This document shows, piece by piece, positions 1-10,362 of a stretch of 64,000 nucleotides of DNA (position 1 is the first letter of the stretch; each line of letters opens with the position of its first letter). The stretch spans positions 95,694 to 159,693 of the forward strand of contig NZ_JAKUHT010000020.1 of NCBI RefSeq assembly GCF_022436705.1, given 5' to 3'. Position numbers and translations under genes: made by a program. Source of the DNA: Nocardioides sp. CFH 31398 (GTDB lineage: Bacteria > Actinomycetota > Actinomycetes > Propionibacteriales > Nocardioidaceae). The notes under the pieces were generated by a model, which made no database searches, was not told the origin of the DNA, and saw nothing but the letters and a program-made list of their open reading frames with translations.

Positions 1-1188
1 CTCGACGCGCTCGCCGGCGCGACCGTCGCCGGGCACGTCCTCGAGTGCGGCACCCACGCCACGGGCGGCAACTTCTCGGGGTTCCTCGACCTGCCCCGCG
101 ACGCGGCGCTGCTCGGCTTCCCGCTCGCCGAGGTCCACGCCGACGGCTCGGCGGTGGTCACGAAGCAGGCCGGCACCGGTGGCGCGGTCACCGTCGACAC
201 CGTCACGGCCCAGCTGCTCTACGAGGTGCAGTCGGAGCGCTACGTCACCCCCGACGTCACCGTCCGCCTGGACACCGTCGAGGTGGCCGCCGACGGCCCG
301 GACCGGGTCCGTGTGTCCGGCACCGTCGGCGAGGCACCGCCGGAGCGGCTCAAGGTGTCGGTGAACCTGCTCGGCGGGATGCGCAACCACGTCGACCTCG
401 TGCTCACCGGCCTCGACCTGGCCGAGAAGGAGGCCTGGGTGCGCGCCCAGCTCGAGCCGCGGCTGACCGCCGCCTCGGTGACCTGGACCCGGTCCGCGGC
501 CCCCGACCCCGACGCGGACACCGAGCAGGGCGCCTCGATGGTCCTGCGCTGCACCGTGCGGGACGCCGACAAGGCCCCCGTCGACCGGGCGTTCAGCGCT
601 GCGGTGGTCGACCTGGCGCTCGGCTCCTACCCCGGCTTCGCCCCCGTCGCCCCGCCCGCGCCCGCCACGCCGTACGGCGTGCACCGGGCGGCGTACGTCG
701 GCCGGGGTGAGGTCGAGGCGGTGGTGACCTTCTCCGACGGGCGCTCCGAGGTGGTGGCTGACGTCGGCGCCGCACTCGCGGGGGCCTCGACCAGCGCTCG
801 CGAGCGCTCGCGTGCTGCTCGACCACCTGGGGGTGGGTCCACGGTGCGGGCACCCCTGGGGACGTTCGTGCACGCCCGCTCCGGCGACAAGGGTGGCGAC
901 GCGAACCTCGGCCTGTGGGTGCGTCACGACGACCACCCGGCGTACGACGACCGCGTGGCCTGGCTGCTCGACACCGTCACCCCGGCGTGGGTCGCCATGC
1001 TCGTGCCCGAGGCCGAGGGTCTGGACGTCGTCGTCCACCCGCTGCCGAACCTGGGCGGGGTCAACGTGCTGCTGGGTGGCCTGCTCGGGGACGGCGTCGC
1101 CGCGTCGGCCCGGTTCGACCCGCAGGCGAAGGGCCTGGGCGAGTACGCCCGCGGCCGCACCGTCGAGATCCCGGAGGGACTCCTGTGA
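1..1188 (+). CDS. AtuA-family acyclic terpene utilisation protein (5' end outside window)
   Basis: The first 395 visible codons match the AtuA/DUF1446 family: a GGNFSG stretch near the window start, then a C-terminal AtuA-like domain with the motif ARSGDKGGDAN (about visible codons 289-299). AtuA proteins accompany acyl-CoA carboxylases in acyclic isoprenoid breakdown; their exact activity is not settled. The stop at 1186-1188 overlaps the GTG of the next gene, so this is the first visible gene of a five-gene operon. The linker between the two domains (visible codons about 261-280) is encoded by a copy of a dispersed repeat also present near 44640. The start codon lies upstream of the window. 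Confidence 0.85.
   Translation, partial: LDALAGATVAGHVLECGTHATGGNFSGFLDLPRDAALLGFPLAEVHADGSAVVTKQAGTGGAVTVDTVTAQLLYEVQSERYVTPDVTVRLDTVEVAADGPDRVRVSGTVGEAPPERLKVSVNLLGGMRNHVDLVLTGLDLAEKEAWVRAQLEPRLTAASVTWTRSAAPDPDADTEQGASMVLRCTVRDADKAPVDRAFSAAVVDLALGSYPGFAPVAPPAPATPYGVHRAAYVGRGEVEAVVTFSDGRSEVVADVGAALAGASTSARERSRAARPPGGGSTVRAPLGTFVHARSGDKGGDANLGLWVRHDDHPAYDDRVAWLLDTVTPAWVAMLVPEAEGLDVVVHPLPNLGGVNVLLGGLLGDGVAASARFDPQAKGLGEYARGRTVEIPEGLL
786..832 (-). repeat. Dispersed repeat copy inside the AtuA-like gene
   Basis: Read on the minus strand, this stretch is GGTGGTCGAGCAGCACGCGAGC followed by GCTCGCGAGCGCTGGTCGAG. The first 22 bases are those of the third unit of the array at 44640-44750. It contains no in-frame stop and adds an Arg/Ala/Ser-rich linker of roughly 16 residues between the two AtuA domains. 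Identity to the distant array is seen directly; that it arose by insertion is inferred. Confidence 0.75.
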
Positions 1189-2308
1189 GCACAGACCTGC
1201 ACGCGATGGCCGCGGAGTTCACCCGGCGCGAGGTGGCGCCCCACCTCGACGACTGGGAAGCCGCCGGCCTCGTCCCGCGCGAGCTGCACGCCGCCGCGGC
1301 GAAGCAGGGCCTGCTCGGCATCTCGTTCGCCGAGGAGGTGGGCGGTCAGGGCGGCGACCTCGCCGACGTCGTCGCGGCGACCGAGGGGATGCTCGCCGAG
1401 GGCGCCTCCAGCGGCCTCCTCGCGGCGCTGTTCACCGGCGGCATCGCGCTGCCGCACCTCGCGGCGCACGGCTCCCCGGACCTCGTGGACCGCTTCGTCC
1501 GGCCCACCCTCGCCGGCGAGGTGATCGGGTCCCTGGCGATCACCGAGCCGGACGGCGGCTCCGACGTCGCGCACCTCCGCACCCGGGCGGTCCGAGACGG
1601 CGACCACTACGTCGTCGACGGGGCGAAGACCTACATCACCAGCGCCGTCCGCGCGGACTTCCTCACCGTCGCCGTCCGCACCGACGGCCCCGGGGCCGCC
1701 GGGGTGTCGCTGCTGGTCGTCGAGACCGACCGCCCCGGCGTCACGGTGACCGGCCCGCTGCCCAAGCTGGGGTGGCACTGCTCGGACACCGGCGAGATCG
1801 CCTTCGAGGGCGTGAGGGTGCCCGTCGACCACCTCGTCGGGGCGGAGGGCAGCGGCTTCGGCCAGATCGCGGAGCAGTTCGTGACCGAGCGGATCGTGCT
1901 CGCCGTCCACGGCTACGGCCTCGCCGCCCGCGCGCTCGCCCTGACCGCGGCCTGGTGCCGCGACCGCGAGACGTTCGGGCGCCCGCTGAGCGGCCGCCAG
2001 GTCGTCCGCCACCGGCTCGTCGAGATGCACCGGCAGGTCGAGGTCGCCCGCACGTACGTCCACCACGTCGTCGACCGCCACCTGGCCGGCCAGGACGTCG
2101 TCGCCGAGGCCTGCCTGGCGAAGCAGACGGCGGTCGAGTGCGCGGCGTACGTGACCGACGCCGCCGTCCAGCTGCACGGCGGTGCCGGCTACGTCCGGGG
2201 CGAGGTGGAGCGGCACTACCGCGACGCCCGTCTGCTCGGGATCGGCGGCGGGTCCACCGAGGTCCTCACCGACCTCGCGGCGGCCCTGCTCGGCTACGGA
2301 GGAGCGCG

Positions 2309-2312
<4 letters not shown>
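1185..2312 (+). CDS. Acyl-CoA dehydrogenase (FadE13-type position)
   Basis: A 375-residue flavoprotein of normal acyl-CoA dehydrogenase length, oxidising an acyl-CoA to the 2-enoyl-CoA. The motif ITEPDGGSD (about residues 118-126) is the family FAD/substrate signature. IGGGSTEV near the C terminus lacks the MCAD-type catalytic Glu; a Glu at about residue 235 in TERIVLA occupies the isovaleryl-CoA-dehydrogenase-type position instead. The GTG start at 1185 overlaps the upstream stop and has a GGAGGG stretch about eight bases before it. It overlaps the next gene by ATGA, so the operon is translationally coupled. The substrate is probably a branched or isoprenoid acyl-CoA, inferred from context. 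Confidence 0.88.
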
Positions 2313-3876
<1,564 letters not shown>

Positions 3877-3880
<4 letters not shown>

Positions 3881-5802
3881 CTCGACCCGTGATCACCCGT
3901 CTGCTCGTCGCCAACCGCGGGGAGATCGCCTCGCGGGTCTTCCGCACCTGCCGCGAGCGCGGCATCGGCACGGTCGCGGTGTTCTCCGACGCCGACGCCT
4001 CGCTGCCGTACGTCGCGGAGGCCGACGCCGCCGTCCGCCTGCCGGGGACGACCCCGGCCGAGACGTACCTGCGTGCGGAGGCGCTGGTCGACGCGGCCCT
4101 GAGCACCGGCGCTGACGCCGTCCACCCCGGTTACGGCTTCCTCGCCGAGAACGCCGGCTTCGCCCGCGCCGTCGAGGCCGCCGGGCTCACGTGGGTCGGC
4201 CCGCCGCCGGGGGCGATCGAGCTCATGGGCTCCAAGGTCGCGGCCAAGGAGCACGCGGTCGCGGTCGGCGTCCCCGTGCTGAGCGTCGACGAGCCGACCG
4301 AGGACGACCTCCCGCTGCTGGTCAAGGCCAGCGCCGGCGGCGGCGGGCGCGGGATGCGGGTCGTCCGCGACCTCGCCGCCCTCGACGCCGAGGTCGCCGC
4401 GGCGCGCGAGGAGGCGGCGTCCGCGTTCGGCGACGGGACCGTCTTCGTCGAGCCGTACGTCGAGCACGGGCGCCACGTCGAGGTCCAGGTGTGGGCCGAC
4501 GCGCAGGGCGGCGTGTCGGTCCTGGGCGACCGCGACTGCTCGTTGCAGCGCCGCCACCAGAAGGTCGTCGAGGAGGCGCCCGCGCCCGGCCTGCTCCCCG
4601 AGACCCGGGAGGCGATGCACGCCGCCGCCCGCGCGTTGGTCGAGCCGCTCGGCTACCGCGGCGCCGGCACCGTCGAGCTGCTGATGGACGCCACCACCCA
4701 GCGGTTCTGGTTCCTCGAGATGAACACCCGCCTCCAGGTCGAGCACCCGGTCACCGAGGAGGTCACCGGCCTCGACCTCGTCGGCCTCCAGCTCGACGCC
4801 TGCGAGCAGGACGGGCCCCTCGAGATCCGCGTCGGCGAGCGCGGCCACGCCATCGAGGTGCGGCTGTACGCCGAGGACGACCAGCACCGCCCCACGGCCG
4901 GGACGTTGACGGCCTTCGCGGTACCGGACGGCGTCCGCCTCGAGAGCACGTACGCCGCGGGCGACGAGGTCACGCCGTACTACGACGGCATGCTCGCCAA
5001 GGTCGTCGCCCACGCCGCGACCCGCGAGCAGGCCGCGCGCAAGCTGGCCGGCGCGCTCGCGCGGGCGCGGGTCCACGGGCTCGTCACCAACCGCGACCGG
5101 CTCGTCGGGCTGCTGCGCGATCCCGACTTCCTCGCCGGTGGCGTCAGCACGTCGTTCCTGGGCGAGCACCCGCCGGTCACGTCGGCGGACGCCCGGCACG
5201 CCGTCCTCGCCGCCGCGGTCGCGGTCGTCGCCGCCGCGCGGGAGCGGGCCACCGTGCAGGTCGGCGTACCCGCCGGCTGGCGCAGCGTGACGAGCGGCCC
5301 GCAGACGGTGGCGTTCGATGACCACGAGCCCGTCTCTTGGTGGGGAACCCGCGACGGACCGGTCCTCGACGACGTCGACGTCGTGACGTGCTCGCCGGCC
5401 TCGGTCACCCTCGAGTCGGCGGGCGTGCGGACGACGTACGCGACGGCGGTGCGGGGCCTGCCCGGCGCCGAGACGGTGGACGTCGACTGGTCGGGGCCGG
5501 CCTCCGGGCACGTGCACCTCGTGCGGACGCCGCGGTTCAGCGACCCCGCGCTCGCGCAGGCGGCCGGGTCGCTGACGGCGCCGATGCCCGGCACCGTGGT
5601 GAGGCTGGTGGCCGAGCAGGGGGCGTCGGTGTCGGCGGGGGAGACGATCCTCGTGCTCGAGGCCATGAAGATGCAGCACACCGTGACCGCGCCGGCCGAC
5701 GGCGTCGTCACCGAGGTCGCGGTCGCGGCCGGTCAGCAGGTCGCCGCCGGGGAGGTCCTGGCGGTCGTGGGAACTGTCGCAGGAGCTGAGGAGCAGGCAT
5801 GA
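3877..5802 (+). CDS. Acyl-CoA carboxylase alpha subunit (biotin carboxylase + BCCP)
   Basis: A 641-residue protein containing an N-terminal biotin carboxylase (LLVANRGEIASR), an ATP-grasp glycine-rich loop near residue 150 (KASAGGGGRGM), the active-site tract EMNTRLQVEHPVTEE near residues 280-295, and a C-terminal biotinyl domain with EAMKM, Lys598 being the biotinylation site. It carboxylates biotin with ATP and bicarbonate for the beta subunit encoded just upstream. The GTG start at 3877 lies in a four-base overlap with the previous stop, and the stop overlaps the ATG of the following dehydrogenase gene. Confidence 0.92.
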
Positions 5803-6974
5803 GCACGGTCGAGGGAATGCTGTTCGAGGAGTCCGAGGAGCGTCGCGAGCTGCGCAAGGCCGTCGCGGGGCTGGCGTCGCGCTACGGACGCGACTGGTTC
5901 ACCGCGAAGGCCCGCAGCGGCGAGAAGACCACCGACCTGTGGCTGGACGTCGCCAAGCACGGCTACCTCGGCGTCAACGTCGGGGAGGAGTACGGCGGGG
6001 GCGGCGGCGGGATCGGCGACATCGCCGCCGTCTGCGAGGAGCTCGCCGCGGCGGGCTGCCCGCTGCTGCTGATGGTGGTCTCGCCCGCGATCTGCGGCAC
6101 GGTCATCGAGCGGTTCGGCACCTCGGAGCAGAAGCAGCGCTGGCTGCCCGGCATCGCCGACGGCACCGGCACGATGGCGTTCGCGATCACCGAGCCCGAC
6201 GCCGGCACCAACACCCACGCCATCACCACCTCGGCCACGAAGGACGGGGACGACTACGTCCTGAACGGCCGCAAGGTCTGGATCTCCGGCGTCGACGAGG
6301 CCGAGAACGTGCTCGTCGTCGCCCGCATGAAGGACTCCGCCACCGGCCGCCTCAAGCCGGTGCTGTTCGTCGTCCCCACCGACGCGCCCGGCTTCGAGGC
6401 GCAGGTCATCCCGATGGAGATCGTCAGCCCCGAGAAGCAGTTCAGCGTCTTCCTGGACGACGTCCGCCTCGGCCCCGACGCCGTCGTCGGCAGCGAGGAC
6501 GGCGGCCTGCTCCAGCTCTTCGCCGGCCTCAACCCGGAGCGGATCATGGCGGCGGCGTACTCCCTCGGCCTCGCCCGCCACGCCCTCGACCGCGCGGTGG
6601 CCTACGCGAGGGACCGCTCGGTGTTCGGCGTCCCGATCGGCACCCACCAGGCCATCGCTCACCCGCTCGCCGAGTCGTACATGGAGATCGAGTCCGCCCG
6701 GCTGATGAACCAGAAGGCGGCCGCGCTGTGCGACGCGGGCCAGGACGAGAAGGCCGGGGAGGCCGCCAACATCGCGAAGTACTGCGCCGCCGAGGCCGCC
6801 TGCCGCGCCGTCGACCGCGCCGTGCAGACCCACGGCGGCGCCGGCATCTCCTCCGAGCACGGCATCGCGGGCCTGCTCGTCGCCACCCGCGCCTCCCGGA
6901 TCGCCCCGGTCACCCGCGAGATGGTCCTCAACTACGTCGCCATGCACTCGCTGGGGCTGCCGAAGTCGTACTGA
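5799..6974 (+). CDS. Acyl-CoA dehydrogenase (FadE12-type position)
   Basis: A 391-residue acyl-CoA dehydrogenase with ITEPDAGTN (about residues 128-136) and an IVD-type catalytic Glu at about residue 247 in NPERIM. It is a second dehydrogenase of the same operon, starting by ATGA overlap with the biotin carboxylase gene. The order AtuA-like, dehydrogenase, beta, alpha, dehydrogenase parallels my recollection of M. tuberculosis Rv0976c to Rv0972c. No hydratase or HMG-CoA-lyase-like gene follows, so the rest of the pathway must lie upstream of the window or elsewhere. The operon ends here; the next genes are on the other strand. Confidence 0.88.
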   Translation: MSTVEGMLFEESEERRELRKAVAGLASRYGRDWFTAKARSGEKTTDLWLDVAKHGYLGVNVGEEYGGGGGGIGDIAAVCEELAAAGCPLLLMVVSPAICGTVIERFGTSEQKQRWLPGIADGTGTMAFAITEPDAGTNTHAITTSATKDGDDYVLNGRKVWISGVDEAENVLVVARMKDSATGRLKPVLFVVPTDAPGFEAQVIPMEIVSPEKQFSVFLDDVRLGPDAVVGSEDGGLLQLFAGLNPERIMAAAYSLGLARHALDRAVAYARDRSVFGVPIGTHQAIAHPLAESYMEIESARLMNQKAAALCDAGQDEKAGEAANIAKYCAAEAACRAVDRAVQTHGGAGISSEHGIAGLLVATRASRIAPVTREMVLNYVAMHSLGLPKSY

Positions 6975-7051
6975 GCGCGGTCCCGCCCGGGCACTCCCGG
7001 GCCTGCCGGAGTCGTCATGTGAGGCGGGCGCGCACGTCGGACCCGGGTCGA

Positions 7052-7273
7052 CTACCGCTCTCCGTAGGCGGCGAGGCCGAGCCGGACGCCGACCGCGACG
7101 AGCCCCACGAGGGCCGCCGCGGTCGCGGGCAGCATGAGGAGCGAGGCGACGACGACCATCGGACCGTCGGCGACGGCGAGGACGACCCAGAGCAGCACGA
7201 CGCCGCCGCACCCCCCGACGAGGCACCACCGGATCCAGCGGGTCGCCTCGTCGGGCATGATCGTCGTCGCCAT
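7052..7273 (-). CDS. Small two-helix membrane protein
   Basis: A 73-residue protein with two hydrophobic segments (about residues 16-34 and 38-64) and a C terminus reading VRLGLAAYGER. Function unknown. The ATG at 7273 has GAGAGGA at a suitable distance. The C-terminal tail and layout resemble the 100-residue membrane protein at 7450-7752, so the two look like diverged paralogues lying a few hundred bases apart. Confidence 0.65.
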   Translation of the reverse strand: MATTIMPDEATRWIRWCLVGGCGGVVLLWVVLAVADGPMVVVASLLMLPATAAALVGLVAVGVRLGLAAYGER

Positions 7274-7303
7274 GGTCGGGGTCCTCTCGGGGTGGGACTG
7301 CGG

Positions 7304-7414
7304 TCAGCCGGCCGGCTCGACCACGCTGTCGGCGGAGGAGAAGCCGCGGTAGGTGCCCTCCGGAACCTCGTGGCCGAGGCCCTCGCGGGCGCGGGTGACG
7401 GGTCGGGCGCGCAC
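7304..7414 (-). CDS. Possible 36-residue peptide
   Basis: A short frame from GTG 7414 to TGA 7306-7304 encodes a 36-residue peptide whose C-terminal half is acidic, with a basic N terminus. Nearly all third codon positions are G or C, as in real genes here, and it fills most of the gap between two membrane protein genes. There is no convincing ribosome binding site. It may be real, or a gene remnant. Confidence 0.3.
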   Translation of the reverse strand: MRARPVTRAREGLGHEVPEGTYRGFSSADSVVEPAG

Positions 7415-7449
7415 GTCCCTAGGACGGACCGGGCGCCGGATCGGTTGCC

Positions 7450-7752
7450 TCAGTCGCGGAGCCGGTCGTGGCGCTCGTCGCCCGGCAGCGTCGGCCGGAC
7501 GCCGTACGCCGCGAGCCCAAGCTGCACGCCGATGCCCACGACCCCGACGGCGAGCACGATCGGCCCGGCCACCCTGATCAGTCCGAGGACGGCGGCGACC
7601 GCGATCTCCGCACCGATGGGCAGGAGGTCCACCAGCTGGGTCTGCAGGAACGTCTGCAGGGCGTACCCGACGACCACCAGGACGACGCCCCAGGTCAGGC
7701 AGCCGCGGATCGTGCCGCGGGCGCGGGAGGTCGCGGTCGGGTGGGCGGCCAC
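7450..7752 (-). CDS. Small membrane protein, paralogue of 7052-7273
   Basis: A 100-residue protein with two hydrophobic stretches (about 19-40 and 46-82) and a charged tail. The segment VQLGLAAYG near residue 78 matches the C terminus of the smaller neighbour. It begins at GTG 7752, four bases after the end of the NYN-LOTUS gene, so it is probably cotranscribed with it. No family recognised. Confidence 0.6.
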   Translation of the reverse strand: MAAHPTATSRARGTIRGCLTWGVVLVVVGYALQTFLQTQLVDLLPIGAEIAVAAVLGLIRVAGPIVLAVGVVGIGVQLGLAAYGVRPTLPGDERHDRLRD

Positions 7753-7756
7753 GGGT

Positions 7757-8767
7757 CTACCCCTTCCCCGGCTTGCCCATCGACGCGAGTCGCGCGGCGT
7801 TGTGCTCCGTGTCGTACATGACGATCTCGCGGTGCGACTCGACGAACGCGCTGAAGGTGCTGAACCCGATGGCCCGCTCGCTGAAGTCGGGCGCGAGGCG
7901 CAGCATCAGGGTCTTGACCATCGACAGCGGCACCCAGTCGTCGGTGCGCTGCTCGTGGCCGAGCTTGAGAGCGCGGAGCAGCAGCTTGCGCGCCGTCCGA
8001 GCGGGGTCGTCGGCGCGGCGGCCGCGGGCGGAGCCCTGGGCGGGGGCGTCCTCGGTGGCCGGCTCCTCGACGGCAGCGGCCTTCTTCGCCCCGCGGCGTC
8101 GCCGCGTCACCTCCGGCTTCGCGGGCTCCTCCGGCTGCTCGGCGGCCGGCTCGGTCTCGGCAGCCGGCTCGGTCTCGGCGGCGACCTCGTCGTCCTCGTC
8201 GTCGTCATCCAGCGTCACGAGGGCGTCGTACTGGCGGAACTCGTCGCACGCGAGCTCCCAGTAGCGCCCGACGGAACCGGCCACGCCGACCCCGATGATG
8301 CGGCGGTCCAGGCGGCGGGCCTTCTGGGCGAGCGGCACGTAGTCGGAGTCACCGGCGGCGACGAGCAGGTGGGTCAGGTACGGGAACCGCTCGAGGTCCT
8401 CGAGCGCGTCGACGGCGAGGCGGATGTCCGCGCCGTTCTTCGACCCCGACATCGGGAACATCTGCACCAGGTCGACCGACCGGCGGGTCAGGGCCCGGCC
8501 GTACGCCGCGAAGGCGGGCACGGTCCAGTCGCAGTACGCACGGCAGATCGTCACGATGCCGAGGGACGCGGCGTAGTCGATGATCGCGTCGAGGTCGAGG
8601 CGGGCCGACTCCAGCTTGTCGGCGATCGCGGGGGTCGCGCGCTTGCGGGCGTCGTCCTTGCGCCAGGCCCCCTCCCCATGGGTGGCGTCGTACAGGCTGA
8701 TGACCAGGTTCTCGAAGTCGACATACACCGCGACGCGGCCGGGCAGCTCCTCGGTGGCGGTGCTCAT
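7757..8767 (-). CDS. NYN-domain ribonuclease-like protein with C-terminal LOTUS (OST-HTH) domain
   Basis: The N-terminal half (about residues 10-170) is a NYN/LabA-type PIN-like domain: AVYVDFEN with Asp17, NGADIRLAVD with Asp114 and Asp120, and AAGDSDY with Asp140/Asp142, the usual acidic metal-binding set. A disordered acidic/basic linker (about 172-258, with a repeated AAETEP) leads to a LOTUS/OST-HTH-like domain (about 260-330). Proteins of this build are predicted RNA-binding nucleases acting on structured or non-coding RNA; the substrate is unknown. The two tiny membrane genes just downstream on the same strand may be cotranscribed. Confidence 0.85.
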   Translation of the reverse strand: MSTATEELPGRVAVYVDFENLVISLYDATHGEGAWRKDDARKRATPAIADKLESARLDLDAIIDYAASLGIVTICRAYCDWTVPAFAAYGRALTRRSVDLVQMFPMSGSKNGADIRLAVDALEDLERFPYLTHLLVAAGDSDYVPLAQKARRLDRRIIGVGVAGSVGRYWELACDEFRQYDALVTLDDDDEDDEVAAETEPAAETEPAAEQPEEPAKPEVTRRRRGAKKAAAVEEPATEDAPAQGSARGRRADDPARTARKLLLRALKLGHEQRTDDWVPLSMVKTLMLRLAPDFSERAIGFSTFSAFVESHREIVMYDTEHNAARLASMGKPGKG

Positions 8768-8800
8768 GCGCCGAGTCTCGCAGAGCCGGCGGCCGGGACC

Positions 8801-9394
8801 TCAGTCCAGGAGGAGCCGCCTCGTGCCGACGAACGGCACCGGCGACCGGGTCCGGCTGTCCCGTAGGGCGTCGTCGGCGTAGGACAGGACGAACTCCTCG
8901 TACACGGCGAACGCCGCGGCGCCGGTGCGCACCCACCGGGGCCGTCCGAGGCACGAGCGCGGGACGGAGGCGGTGACGCGGTCCGCGGCCGGCAGGAGGT
9001 TCCCCTGAAGGCCCGGGCAGTCGACCTCCTGGCCGAGGTCGGTGTCGTACAGACCGACGACCTTCTCGCCGTCCGCCGTGCGCTGCACGACGGCGACCAG
9101 GAGACGCTCGTCGGAGGTGCCCACGGCGAAGTTCGCACCGACGGCCGACGTGGTGTCGAGGTCCGCGACGACGACCTGCATCGACACCCGGCCGTCGGCG
9201 TGCCGGCTGGTCAGCTGCAGCACGCCCGCGGAGGGGCGGGGTTCCTGCTGCCGCCCCTGGATCTCGGACACGTCACCGCGCGGGTCGCGCCTCACCTCGA
9301 CGTCGGCCGCGGCGGGGCCGGCGACGACGAGCGGGACGACGAGCGCGGCGGCGCAGGCCACGGCGGCGGGCAGGCGGTGGGGCGGAGTGGCCAC
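8801..9394 (-). CDS. Secreted protein of unknown function
   Basis: The product has 197 residues when started at GTG 9394, which is preceded by GAGGAG at eight bases and gives a clean Sec signal peptide ending in GPAAADVE. The frame is open upstream, but ATG 9454 would bury the signal sequence. The mature part contains two cysteines (VDCPG and RSCLG) that could pair, and resembles a beta-rich extracytoplasmic domain. Function not recognised. It is divergent from the secreted protein at 9670. Confidence 0.7.
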   Translation of the reverse strand: MATPPHRLPAAVACAAALVVPLVVAGPAAADVEVRRDPRGDVSEIQGRQQEPRPSAGVLQLTSRHADGRVSMQVVVADLDTTSAVGANFAVGTSDERLLVAVVQRTADGEKVVGLYDTDLGQEVDCPGLQGNLLPAADRVTASVPRSCLGRPRWVRTGAAAFAVYEEFVLSYADDALRDSRTRSPVPFVGTRRLLLD

Positions 9395-9540
9395 GGGCGG
9401 TCTCCTCGCGGGGGACGGACGCGCCCGAGACGCCCGGTTGTCGCCGCCGAGCATGCTCCCGACGAGCCCCGTTGTCACGGGTCGGCCGAGGCCGTCCCCG
9501 AGGCGTCCTCGGGTCGTCGCCCGGCGCCCCCCTGCCGCCG

Positions 9541-9567
9541 CTGTCGCCGCTGTCGCCGCTGTCGCCG
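9541..9567. repeat. 9-bp tandem repeat (ctgtcgccg x3)
   Basis: Three exact copies of a nine-base unit follow a degenerate copy, lying in the 275-bp gap between two divergent genes for secreted proteins. No other feature was found in that gap; promoters for both genes should be there. Confidence 0.7.
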
Positions 9568-9669
9568 AGGGAAACCTGTGCCGGACGGGTTTGGTGGGGT
9601 GACCGGGACGGAAGGGGTGAGTGTGACCGGGGTCACCAGACCTCGGCACCGTCACCACGGGGGTCCACC

Positions 9670-10332
9670 ATGACCAGACGTCTGCTCGCCGGCCTCGTCG
9701 CCGGCCTGACCATGACCGGAGCGGCGACTCTCGCCGCCCCGGCCTCCGCCGACGAACCCACCGACCCGGCGGCCACGAGCCGCCTGCCCTACCAGCGCGA
9801 GGTCGCGCAGGTCCTCCCGGACGCCGCGGGCGGCACCCGGGCGGCGCAGCCCGGTACCGGCATCCGAGGTCCGAACAGCGGCACCGCGACCGTGTACGAC
9901 GAGCCCTGTCTCGGCGAGGAGGTCCGAGCCCGTGGCGAGTCCGGTCGCGCGGCTCTCTACCGTCCCGGCCCGGAGGCCGAGGCGCGGCCGGTGACGCCGG
10001 TCGTCCAGGAGCGCACCTTCGCCTCGCCGGAGGCGGCACGGGCGGCACTCGGCGTGCTGCGGGCCGCGGTGCGGGAGTGTCGCGGGCAGACGGCGCGGAC
10101 GAGGACGGAGACCTACTCGTGGTTCCAGCGTTCGGTCCCGCTGTACGGCCAGGACCGGCTCGGATGGAGCCTGCGGACGACGTACTCGGGCGGCGGGAAG
10201 GTGTTCGACCTGCACTACCTGGTGCTGCGCGGCGACACCCTGGTGCACGTCGTGACCTCGAAGCGGGGCTCGCTGCCCGACCAGGGCGCGTCGCAGCGCC
10301 TCACCCGCCTGGCGCTCACCACGCTCCGGTGA
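9670..10332 (+). CDS. Secreted protein, sensor-domain-like
   Basis: A 220-residue protein with an N-terminal signal peptide (MTRR, hydrophobic core, cleavage after PASA at about residue 28). The mature domain has cysteines in DEPCLG and RECRG, spaced like the paired cysteines of actinobacterial extracytoplasmic PknH-sensor-like domains; that comparison is tentative. ATG 9670 is chosen because it gives the signal peptide; the frame extends upstream without one. It converges on the methyltransferase gene at 10363. Function unknown. Confidence 0.7.
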   Translation: MTRRLLAGLVAGLTMTGAATLAAPASADEPTDPAATSRLPYQREVAQVLPDAAGGTRAAQPGTGIRGPNSGTATVYDEPCLGEEVRARGESGRAALYRPGPEAEARPVTPVVQERTFASPEAARAALGVLRAAVRECRGQTARTRTETYSWFQRSVPLYGQDRLGWSLRTTYSGGGKVFDLHYLVLRGDTLVHVVTSKRGSLPDQGASQRLTRLALTTLR

Positions 10333-10362
10333 GCAGCCGCTGAGACGCGGCGGCCGGATGGC

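Noticed and set aside
8801..10048. Longer 415-residue version of the secreted protein
   Set aside because: The upstream extension is Arg/Pro-rich with no RBS; GTG 9394 gives a signal peptide and has GAGGAG.
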